A stretch of DNA of 64,000 nt, taken from Streptomyces sp. NK15101 (lineage in GTDB: Bacteria; Actinomycetota; Actinomycetes; Streptomycetales; Streptomycetaceae). The notes under the pieces were generated by a model. That model saw only the letters and a program-made list of their open reading frames with translations. It did not search any database and had not been told where the DNA came from. The position numbers and the translations under genes are program-made. Positions 34,199 through 41,947 of this stretch are shown in pieces. Location: assembly GCF_020400725.1 (NCBI RefSeq), contig NZ_JAINVG010000008.1, positions 113,605 to 177,604 of the forward strand, read 5' to 3'. The stretch's first letter is position 1; each line of letters begins with the position of its first letter.

Positions 34199-35230
34199 AT
34201 GCCGAACGGCACGGACCCGCTGGTGCGGCGGGCCGCCAGGCGGCTGCGGGGCTGGGGCGGAGTGGCCGCCATGGCCGTGGCCTGCGGGCTCACCGCCTCG
34301 CTGACCCTGCTGCCCCTCGCGCACGGCGGGAGCGACGCGGCGGCCGCGCCCCGGACGTCCGGCCCCGGGGTGGGCACCGGCGTCCAGGTCAAGGCCGACA
34401 CCTGCGAGCACCCCGAGGCCTCCCTCACGCCCTCGTCGGCGGACGGCCCGTCGGTCCGGGCGATCAAGGACCGCGGGAAGCTGATCGTCGGCGTCGACCA
34501 GTCCAGCTACCGCTGGGGCTACCGGAACCCGGAGAAGGGCGTCCTGGAGGGCTTCGACATCGACCTGGCCCGGGCCATCGCCAAGGACCTCCTCGGCGAC
34601 CCGGAGGCGATCGTCTTCCGCACGATCCCGACCAACCAGCGGATCGCCGCGCTGAACAGCGGCAAGGTCGACCTCGTCGTGCGCACCATGACGATCAACT
34701 GCAAGCGGATCGAGCAGGTCGCCTTCTCCACCGCCTACTTCCAGGCCGGACAGCAGGTGCTGGCGCCCAAGCTCGACAAGGGCATCACCGGCTACGACTC
34801 CTCGCTGCGCGGCAAGCGGATCTGCACCGCCGAGGGCTCCACGGCCTACGACGCCCTGGCGGAGAACTCCTTCGGCGCGGTCTTCAAGGACGAGGCCGAC
34901 GGCACCAAGGACGACAAGGACCTGCTGACCGTCCCCAACCAGCTGGACTGCCTGGCCCGGCTCCAGATGGGCGAGGTCGACGCCGTCGTCACCGACAACG
35001 CCCTCGCGGCCGGCCAGGCCGCGCAGGACCCCGCGGTCGAGCTGAAGGGCCGGCCGTTCACGAAGGAGTACTACGGGGTGGCGGCCAAGCTGGGCAACGA
35101 CGACCTGGTGCGCCGGGTCAACCAGGTCCTGGTGGGCTACCGGCAGGGGCCCTGGCAGGCGGCGTACCGGGAGTGGCTGGAGAAGGACCTCCCCGGGATA
35201 CCGGGGCCGCCCGCTCCGTTGTACAAGTAG
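34199..35230 (+). CDS. glnH: Periplasmic-type amino-acid-binding protein, GlnH-like
   Basis: A 343-residue exported family 3 solute-binding protein. The N terminus is basic and hydrophobic (MAVACGLTASLTLL). The Cys in VAC is a possible but imperfect lipoprotein site. The binding fold begins RDRGKLIVGVDQSSYRWGYR, and ligand contacts are expected at GFDIDLARAIAKDLLG and VRTMTINCKR. In mycobacteria GlnH binds aspartate, glutamate and asparagine and signals through GlnX to PknG rather than serving import. There is no permease or ATPase in this cluster either, which supports a sensing role. It starts 12 bases after the GlnX-like gene. Confidence 0.82.
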   Translation: MPNGTDPLVRRAARRLRGWGGVAAMAVACGLTASLTLLPLAHGGSDAAAAPRTSGPGVGTGVQVKADTCEHPEASLTPSSADGPSVRAIKDRGKLIVGVDQSSYRWGYRNPEKGVLEGFDIDLARAIAKDLLGDPEAIVFRTIPTNQRIAALNSGKVDLVVRTMTINCKRIEQVAFSTAYFQAGQQVLAPKLDKGITGYDSSLRGKRICTAEGSTAYDALAENSFGAVFKDEADGTKDDKDLLTVPNQLDCLARLQMGEVDAVVTDNALAAGQAAQDPAVELKGRPFTKEYYGVAAKLGNDDLVRRVNQVLVGYRQGPWQAAYREWLEKDLPGIPGPPAPLYK

Positions 35231-35286
35231 CGGCCCTGTCCGCGCCCCGACGAGCAACCCTGTACACGAAGCGGAAGAGGTGACCG

Positions 35287-36582
35287 ATGGGCGTCACGGG
35301 ACCCCCCGGGCCGGTGATGGACCGGGACGAGGTGGACCGTGCGCTGGCGCGGCTCGGCGCCGAGCACAAGGCGATCGAGGACTCGCTCCTCGCGCTCCAG
35401 GACCACGCGGGCCGCAGGCTGCTCGAAGGGGCGGAGCTGACCGGCACGACCCGGGACCGGTGGGCGGCCGCCGAGCGGACCATCACCCTGCTCTGGACCT
35501 GCTTCGACGTGTACACCGGCGCCCTGCGGGACGCCCGTGAGGTGCGGGCGCGGCGCCGCTGGCCCGGCCGGGAGGAGCTCGTGGAGCTGACCGACCGGCT
35601 GCGCGGCGACAGCGTGGTCGTCCCGGGCGGGGCCGCCGAGGGAGCCCTGCTCACCGAGCGGTTCAGCCTGGAGGGTCTGGTCCGGCGGATGAACGAGCTG
35701 TACGCCTCCTCGCTCGACCTGGTCGTCACCGCCGACGCCGTCTGGTCGGCGCTGCCCGCCCGGATAGACCTGCTCGCGGCCGAGCTGGGCCGGACGCGTT
35801 CGCTGGCGCACTCGGTCGGCGTGCGGCCCGGGGAGCATCCGGCGGGGGACGAGCTGGAGGCGATCACGGCCGAGCTGACCGCGCTGCGCTCGCAGGTCGT
35901 GACCGACCCGCTGGCGTTCTGGCGGCCGGCGGCGGGGAGTTCGGCGCCGGGCGGCGGACGGCCCGACACCGAGCGGTACGACCGGGCCGCCCTGGCCCTG
36001 GAGGACGTCCGGCGCGAGATCGAGGCGGTCCTCGCGGTCCGGCAGGACTCCGAGGAGCGGCTGCTCCGGCTGCGGGACGTGCTCTCGCGGGCGGACCGGA
36101 CGCTCGCCGAGGCGCGGTCGGCGCGCGGCGAGGTCCTCGCGAAGATCGCCGCCTCCGAGGTGCCGGCCGTGAGCGGGCCGCCGATCGTGCTGCAGGAGCG
36201 GCTGGCGACCGCCGCCGAGTACCGCCGACGCGCCCAGTGGCACCGGCTCTCCCCGCTCCTGGAGTCCCTGGAGCGGGAGGCGGAGGACGAACTGCTGCGG
36301 GCCCGCGAGTCGTTGACGGCGGTCACCGCGCCGCTGGCGGTCCGGGCCGAGCTGCGCGGCCGGCTCGACGCGTACAAGGCGAAGGTGGCGCGGCTCGGCG
36401 CGGCGGAGGACCCGCTGCTCGTCGAGCGGTACGACGCGGCGCGCCGGATGCTGTGGAGCGCGCCCTGCGATCTGCGGGTCGCGGAGCAGGCGGTGCTGCG
36501 CTACCAGCAGGCGGCGGCGGACGTGCTGTCCGGGCCGAGGGACACGAGGGACGCGGGAGACGCGGGAGGACGACAGTGGTGA
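35287..36582 (+). CDS. Coiled-coil protein of unknown function in the kinase module
   Basis: A 431-residue soluble, Arg/Glu/Ala/Leu-rich protein, almost wholly alpha-helical with long heptad-like stretches (about residues 180-420, for example ALEDVRREIEAVLAVRQ). No catalytic motif or membrane helix is visible. The start is ATG at 35287 with AAGAGG six bases before it, and the stop overlaps the kinase start as GTGA, so production is coupled to the kinase. It could be a scaffold or substrate linking the membrane sensor to the kinase, but that is speculation. No equivalent is present in the mycobacterial glnX-glnH-pknG locus as I know it. Confidence 0.8.
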   Translation: MGVTGPPGPVMDRDEVDRALARLGAEHKAIEDSLLALQDHAGRRLLEGAELTGTTRDRWAAAERTITLLWTCFDVYTGALRDAREVRARRRWPGREELVELTDRLRGDSVVVPGGAAEGALLTERFSLEGLVRRMNELYASSLDLVVTADAVWSALPARIDLLAAELGRTRSLAHSVGVRPGEHPAGDELEAITAELTALRSQVVTDPLAFWRPAAGSSAPGGGRPDTERYDRAALALEDVRREIEAVLAVRQDSEERLLRLRDVLSRADRTLAEARSARGEVLAKIAASEVPAVSGPPIVLQERLATAAEYRRRAQWHRLSPLLESLEREAEDELLRARESLTAVTAPLAVRAELRGRLDAYKAKVARLGAAEDPLLVERYDAARRMLWSAPCDLRVAEQAVLRYQQAAADVLSGPRDTRDAGDAGGRQW

Positions 36583-39092
36583 GCGGGGAGACGGGCGTGG
36601 GGAGCTGCCAGCGTCCTTCGTGCGAGGGCTCGTACGAGGACATGGGAGGCGGCGAGCTGTACTGCGACACCTGCGGGCTCGCCCCGGTCGTCGCGCCCGG
36701 GGGCCTGATCGGGTCGACGCCGACCGGGATGGCCGTGCCCGGGAGGTCCTCGGCCGTCGGCGGGCCGGACTCCGGCTCCTCCCGGAGCGGTTCGCGGGCC
36801 TCCTCGCGCGCCTCGTCCCGGTCCTCGACCTCGCGCCGGTCGGTCTCCGGCCGGCTCTCGCGCTCGCTCTCCGGGGCCTCCGGCGTCTCCACGGGCCGCT
36901 CGGTGTCGGTGCGCAGCTCGGGCTCGTCGACCGGGCAGTCCGCCCGGAACCGGCTGGGCGCGGGCCTGGTGACGATCCCCGAGGTGCCGCGCCCCGACCC
37001 GCGGGCGGCGGTCATGGAGAACGCCGAGGTCCCCGAGCGGAAGCGTTTCTGCTCCCGTTCGGACTGCGGGGCCCCGGTGGGCCGCGCGCGGGGCGACCGG
37101 CCGGGCCGCACGGAGGGCTTCTGCACCAAGTGCGGCCACCCGTACTCCTTCGTGCCGAAGCTGCGCGCCGGCGACATCGTCCACGGCCAGTACGAGGTCG
37201 CGGGCTGCCTCGCGCACGGCGGGCTCGGCTGGATCTACCTCGCCGTCGACCGGGCCGTCTCCGACCGGTGGGTGGTCCTCAAGGGCCTGCTCGACACCGG
37301 CGACCAGGACGCCATGGCCGCGGCGATCTCCGAGCGGCGCTTCCTCGCCGAGATCGAGCACTCCAACATCGTCCGCATCTACAACTTCGTCGAGCACCTC
37401 GACCAGCGCACCGGCTCCATGGACGGCTACATCGTCATGGAGTACGTCGGCGGCAAGTCGCTCAAGGAGATCGCCAACGACCGGCGCACCCCCGACGGAC
37501 GGCGCGATCCGCTGCCGGTGGAGCAGGCCTGCGCGTACGGGATCGAGGCCCTGGAGGCGCTCGGCCACCTGCACAGCAGGAACCTGCTGTACTGCGACTT
37601 CAAGGTCGACAACGCCATCCAGTCCGAGGACCAGCTGAAGCTCATCGACATGGGCGCCGTCCGGCGGATGGACGACGACGAGTCGGCGATCTACGGCACG
37701 GTCGGCTACCAGGCGCCGGAGGTGGCCGAGGTCGGTCCGTCGGTGGCGAGCGACCTGTACACGGTGGCGCGCACGCTCGCCGTGATGACCTTCGACTTCC
37801 AGGGCTACACGAACGTCTTCGTGGACTCGCTGCCCGACCCGGAGCACATCGAGGTCTTCCGGACGTACGAGTCGTACTACCGCTTCCTGGTCCGCGCCAC
37901 CGACCCGGACCCGGCCCGCCGGTTCGCCTCCGCGCAGGAGATGGCGGAGCAGCTGACGGGCGTGCTGCGCGAGGTCGTGGCGCTCCAGTCGGGCCGGCCG
38001 CGGCCGGCGCTCTCGACGCTGTTCGGCACGGAGGTGCGGGTCACGGACACCGAGTTGTTCGCCGAGTCGACCGAGGACGTGTCGCTGCTCGGCGCGCGGT
38101 ACGACCGCCGGAAGCAGGCGCCGGTGGTGCCGGCGTTCCCTGACGGTCACGGGCTCGGCCGGCTCCTCGCGCCGCTCGACGCGCCCGCCACCGCGCTCGC
38201 GCTGCCCGTGCCGCGCGTCGACACGGGCGACCCCAACGCCGGTTTCCTCGCCGGTCTCGCGGCCGCCGCCCCCGGCGAGCTGCTCGGGGCGCTCCAGGGC
38301 GCGCCCGTCCCCTCCGTCGAGCTGCGGCTGCGCACCCTGCGGGCCCAGCTGGAGCTGGGCGACCTGTCCGCCGCCGCGCGGACCCTCGCCGGCCTGGAGG
38401 AGCGGGACCCGGACGACTGGCGGGTCGTCTGGTACCGGGGCGTCGCCTCCCTGGTGACCGGCGACCACGAGCACGCGGCACTGGCCTTCGACGCGGTCTA
38501 CGACGCCTTCCCCGGCGAGCCGGCGCCGAAGCTGGCCCTCGGGATCTGCGCCGAGGTCCTCGGCCAGCTGGACAACGCCGCCGAGTACTACCGCCTGGTG
38601 TGGGTCACGGACCCCGGCTTCGTCAGCGCGGCCTTCGGACTCGCCCGGGTGCGGCTCGCGGCAGGCGACCGCACCGGAGCCGTACAGGCCCTGGAATCCG
38701 TACCGGAGTCGTCGATCCACTACACGGCGGCGCGGGTCGCGGCCGTGCGGGCGCGGCTGCGGCGGCGCCCGGCACACGATCCGCTCGGCGCCGATCTGAC
38801 GGCGGCCGCGGCGCAGGTCTCCGCGCTCCAGGGCTTCGGTCTGGACGCGGTGCGCCGGGAGCGCTTGTCGACGGAGGTCCTCGGGACGGCCCTCGACTGG
38901 GTACTCTCCGGAAGTCCCGGTGCGTCACCGGGCGGCGGCGCGCTGCTGCTCGGAAGTGAACTGGACGAGCGCGGACTGCGCTTCGGCCTCGAACGCTCGT
39001 ACCGGGTGCTGGCCCGGCTCGCCCAGCGGGGCGAGGAGAGGATCGAACTGGTGGAGCGGGCCAACCGCTTCCGCCCCAGGACGTGGGTGTGA
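36579..39092 (+). CDS. pknG: PknG-like serine/threonine protein kinase with zinc ribbons and TPR region
   Basis: An 837-residue cytoplasmic kinase. Residues 10-35 form a first zinc ribbon (CQRPSC ... YCDTCG). A Ser/Arg-rich linker (about 60-120) leads to a second, rubredoxin-like ribbon (CSRSDCG ... FCTKCG, about 150-190). The kinase domain (about 200-470) has the PknG-type loop AHGGLGWIYLA (His213 onward), Lys235 in VVLK, catalytic Asp340 and Lys342 in LYCDFKVDN, and Asp357 in IDMGAV instead of DFG. The C-terminal half (about 560-830) is helical and TPR-like. PknG controls 2-oxoglutarate metabolism through FHA proteins in mycobacteria. Start GTG 36579 overlaps the previous stop. GTG 36576 is an alternative. 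Confidence 0.88.
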   Translation: MSGETGVGSCQRPSCEGSYEDMGGGELYCDTCGLAPVVAPGGLIGSTPTGMAVPGRSSAVGGPDSGSSRSGSRASSRASSRSSTSRRSVSGRLSRSLSGASGVSTGRSVSVRSSGSSTGQSARNRLGAGLVTIPEVPRPDPRAAVMENAEVPERKRFCSRSDCGAPVGRARGDRPGRTEGFCTKCGHPYSFVPKLRAGDIVHGQYEVAGCLAHGGLGWIYLAVDRAVSDRWVVLKGLLDTGDQDAMAAAISERRFLAEIEHSNIVRIYNFVEHLDQRTGSMDGYIVMEYVGGKSLKEIANDRRTPDGRRDPLPVEQACAYGIEALEALGHLHSRNLLYCDFKVDNAIQSEDQLKLIDMGAVRRMDDDESAIYGTVGYQAPEVAEVGPSVASDLYTVARTLAVMTFDFQGYTNVFVDSLPDPEHIEVFRTYESYYRFLVRATDPDPARRFASAQEMAEQLTGVLREVVALQSGRPRPALSTLFGTEVRVTDTELFAESTEDVSLLGARYDRRKQAPVVPAFPDGHGLGRLLAPLDAPATALALPVPRVDTGDPNAGFLAGLAAAAPGELLGALQGAPVPSVELRLRTLRAQLELGDLSAAARTLAGLEERDPDDWRVVWYRGVASLVTGDHEHAALAFDAVYDAFPGEPAPKLALGICAEVLGQLDNAAEYYRLVWVTDPGFVSAAFGLARVRLAAGDRTGAVQALESVPESSIHYTAARVAAVRARLRRRPAHDPLGADLTAAAAQVSALQGFGLDAVRRERLSTEVLGTALDWVLSGSPGASPGGGALLLGSELDERGLRFGLERSYRVLARLAQRGEERIELVERANRFRPRTWV

Positions 39093-39094
39093 GG

Positions 39095-40519
39095 ATGTCC
39101 CAGAAGCCGAAGCCGTCGCACGGACTCGCCGCCTGCCCGGGCTGCGCGGAGCCGCTGGATTCGGGTGACCGGTTCTGCGGGGCGTGCGGCTACGACCTGT
39201 CGGCCGTGCCGTCCGCCGAGACCGGGCCCGACCGCCCGACCGTGGCGATCGGCACCCCCGTGAACTGGCCGGACGCCCCGCCGCGCGACCCCGGTTCGCT
39301 GTCGACCATGACCCAGCACCCGGGCGACCTGCCGGGCACCGACTCCGGCGGCCGCGACCTCCCCACGATGGAGGTCCGCACGGACGGACCGGCCCCCGCG
39401 GAGAGCGGCGCCGTGGCGCACGGCGGGGCCCCGGCGGCCGCGCCCCGTTCCGTCGGATCCCCCACGCCCGACGGAGACTTCGAGCTGGCCGCGCCCGACC
39501 CCCGTGCCGCCGTGCGGGCGGAGCCGGCCCCGGCCGCCGCGGCGCCCGCCGCCGCTCCGGCCCCCGCCGCTCCCCCCGCCCCCGCCGCCCCCGCCGCCGC
39601 GATCTGCGTGGCCTGCCGGGCCGGGCGGGTGGACACCGACGGGTACTGCGAGAACTGCGGGCACGCCCAGCCGCGCGAGCGCGACCACATGGAGCGGGAG
39701 CTCGCCGGCGTCGCCGCCGTCAGCGACCGCGGGCTGCGCCACCACCGCAACGAGGACGCCTTCGCCGTCTCGTCGACCACCCTGCCCGACGGCTCCCCCG
39801 CCACCCTCGCGATCGTCTGCGACGGCGTCTCGTCGGCGACCCGCCCCGACGAGGCCTCCGCCGCCGCCGCCGAGGCGGCCGGCGCCTCGCTGCTCGCCGC
39901 GCTGCCCCGGGGCACGCACCCGCAGCAGGCGATGCACGAGGCGATCGTGGCCGCCGCCGAGGCCGTCAACTCCCTTGCGGAGGAGCCCGGCCAGGACGGC
40001 GCGGAGCACGATCCGCACCGCCACCGCAACGCCCCGGCCTGCACCATCGTCGGCTCCGTCGTCGCCGCCGGCCTGCTCGTCGTGGGCTGGGTCGGCGACA
40101 GCCGGGCCTACTGGGTGCCGGACGACCGCAGCACCCCGCCCGCCCGGCTCACCGAGGACGACTCGTGGGCCGCGCAGATGGTCGCGGCGGGCCTGATGAA
40201 CGAGGCCGAGGCGTACGCGGACGAGCGCGCCCACGCGATCACCGGCTGGCTCGGCGCCGACTCGTACGAACTGGACCCGCACACCGCCGCGTTCAAGCCG
40301 GATCGTTCCGGCGTGGTGGTGGTCTGCACGGACGGACTGTGGAACTACGCGGAGGCCGCTGAGGACATGGCCAGGGTCGTCCCGGCGGACGCCGCGGAGC
40401 GCCCGCTGGGCGCCGCGCAGGTCCTCGTCGGCCACGCCCTGGACGGCGGGGGCCACGACAACATCACGGTCGCGCTCGTCCCGTTCACCGCCGTCGGCAC
40501 AGGGGCGGCATCCGCCTGA
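39095..40519 (+). CDS. PP2C-type protein phosphatase with zinc ribbons
   Basis: A 474-residue protein. The N terminus has a zinc ribbon (CPGCAEPL ... FCGACGYDL, about residues 12-35), a long Ala/Pro-rich linker, and a second ribbon (CVACRAG ... YCENCGHAQ, about 170-192). The PP2C domain (about 205-470) has the metal-binding aspartates Asp221 (HRNEDAFAV), Asp243 (VCDGVSS), Asp413 (CTDGLW) and Asp455 (GGHDNITVALV), plus GWVGDSRAYW. It should remove phosphates from Ser/Thr and oppose the kinase encoded just upstream. ATG 39095 is two bases after the kinase stop. Confidence 0.9.
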   Translation: MSQKPKPSHGLAACPGCAEPLDSGDRFCGACGYDLSAVPSAETGPDRPTVAIGTPVNWPDAPPRDPGSLSTMTQHPGDLPGTDSGGRDLPTMEVRTDGPAPAESGAVAHGGAPAAAPRSVGSPTPDGDFELAAPDPRAAVRAEPAPAAAAPAAAPAPAAPPAPAAPAAAICVACRAGRVDTDGYCENCGHAQPRERDHMERELAGVAAVSDRGLRHHRNEDAFAVSSTTLPDGSPATLAIVCDGVSSATRPDEASAAAAEAAGASLLAALPRGTHPQQAMHEAIVAAAEAVNSLAEEPGQDGAEHDPHRHRNAPACTIVGSVVAAGLLVVGWVGDSRAYWVPDDRSTPPARLTEDDSWAAQMVAAGLMNEAEAYADERAHAITGWLGADSYELDPHTAAFKPDRSGVVVVCTDGLWNYAEAAEDMARVVPADAAERPLGAAQVLVGHALDGGGHDNITVALVPFTAVGTGAASA

Positions 40520-40583
40520 GAGCGGTCGCCGATCCCCGTTCCCCTCACCTTTGTTGCGTCTGTCGCGTAGGAGCCGAAAACAG

Positions 40584-41906
40584 ATGGCGAACTTCTCCAA
40601 ACCGACCGTGCCCCAGTTCTCGGTGGACGTCTACCAGAACGAGTTCCTGCCGGAGGGCGGCAGGGACGTCAGCGCGATCGTCACCGTCACCTCGACCGGG
40701 GGCGGCACCAGCGGCGGACACCCGGGCTTCGCGGGCGCGGCCGGTGTCGTGATCATGGTCGACTGCTCCGGCTCGATGGACTACCCCGCCACCAAGATGC
40801 GCGGAGCGCGCGAGGCCACCGCCGCCGCCGTCGACACCCTGCGCGACGGCACGCACTTCGCCGTCGTCGCCGGGACGCACCTGGCGAAGGAGGTCTACCC
40901 GGGGAACGGCGGCCTCGCGGTCGCCGACGCCCGGACCCGCGCCGAGGCCAAGGAGGCGCTGCGCCGGCTCTCCGCGGGCGGCGGCACGGCGATCGGCACC
41001 TGGCTGCGCCTCGCGGACCGGCTGCTCTCCTCCGCCGAGCTCACCATCCGGCACGGCATCCTGCTCACCGACGGCCGCAACGAGCACGAGTCGCCGGAGG
41101 AGCTGCGGGCCGCGCTCGACGCCTGCGCGGGCCGGTTCACCTGTGACGCGCGCGGGGTCGGCACGGACTGGGAGGTCAAGGAGGTCACCGGGATCGCCTC
41201 GGCGCTCCTCGGGACGGCCGACATCGTCGCCGACCCGGCCGGGCTCGCCGCCGACTTCACGGCGATGATGGAGCACGCGATGGGCAAGGGCGTGGCGGAC
41301 GTCGCGCTGCGCCTGTGGACCCCGGTGGGGGTCGAGATCATGTTCGTGAAGCAGGTGGCGCCGGCGGTGGAGGACCTGACGGGGCGGCGCACCGAGGCCG
41401 GGCCGCGCGCCGGGGACTACCCGACGGGCTCGTGGGGCGACGAGTCCCGCGACTACCACGTGAGCGTGCGGGTCCCGCAGGCGGCGGTCGGCCAGGAGAT
41501 GCTCGCCGCCCGGGTCTCCCTGATCGCCCCGGACCCGGCGGGCGGCGATCCGCGCCCGCTGTCTCAAGGACTGGTACGGGCGGTGTGGACGGACGACCTC
41601 GCGATGTCGACGTCGATCAACCCGCAGGTCGCGCACTACACGGGTCAGGCCGAGCTCGCGGATGCCATCCAGCAGGGGCTGGATGCCCGCAAATCGGGCG
41701 ATCGCGACGGCGCGACGGCCAAACTGGGCCGTGCCGTGCAGCTCGCGGCGGCCTCCGGCAACGCGGACACCGCGAAACTGCTTTCGAAGGTGGTCGACGT
41801 GGTCGACGCGGCGACCGGTACTGTGCGTTTGAAGGCGAAGGTCGCGGAAGCGGACGAGATGACACTCGAGACCCGTTCCACCAAGACCGTTCGCGTCAAG
41901 AGGTAG
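40584..41906 (+). CDS. VWA-domain protein
   Basis: A 440-residue cytoplasmic protein with a von Willebrand factor A domain at about residues 45-225. The metal-ion-dependent adhesion site is complete: Asp60-x-Ser62-x-Ser64 (VDCSGSMDYP), a Thr in GGGTAIGTWL, and Asp in LLTDGRNEH. An N-terminal beta strand region and a C-terminal helical part (about 360-440) flank it. VWA proteins mediate protein-protein contacts and often accompany kinase/phosphatase/FHA sets. There is no signal peptide. ATG 40584, with TAGGAG ten bases before it, 64 bases after the phosphatase gene. Confidence 0.9.
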   Translation: MANFSKPTVPQFSVDVYQNEFLPEGGRDVSAIVTVTSTGGGTSGGHPGFAGAAGVVIMVDCSGSMDYPATKMRGAREATAAAVDTLRDGTHFAVVAGTHLAKEVYPGNGGLAVADARTRAEAKEALRRLSAGGGTAIGTWLRLADRLLSSAELTIRHGILLTDGRNEHESPEELRAALDACAGRFTCDARGVGTDWEVKEVTGIASALLGTADIVADPAGLAADFTAMMEHAMGKGVADVALRLWTPVGVEIMFVKQVAPAVEDLTGRRTEAGPRAGDYPTGSWGDESRDYHVSVRVPQAAVGQEMLAARVSLIAPDPAGGDPRPLSQGLVRAVWTDDLAMSTSINPQVAHYTGQAELADAIQQGLDARKSGDRDGATAKLGRAVQLAAASGNADTAKLLSKVVDVVDAATGTVRLKAKVAEADEMTLETRSTKTVRVKR

Positions 41907-41947
41907 CCCGGCCACCGGGCCGGACGACGAGAGGGGGAAGCACCGAC

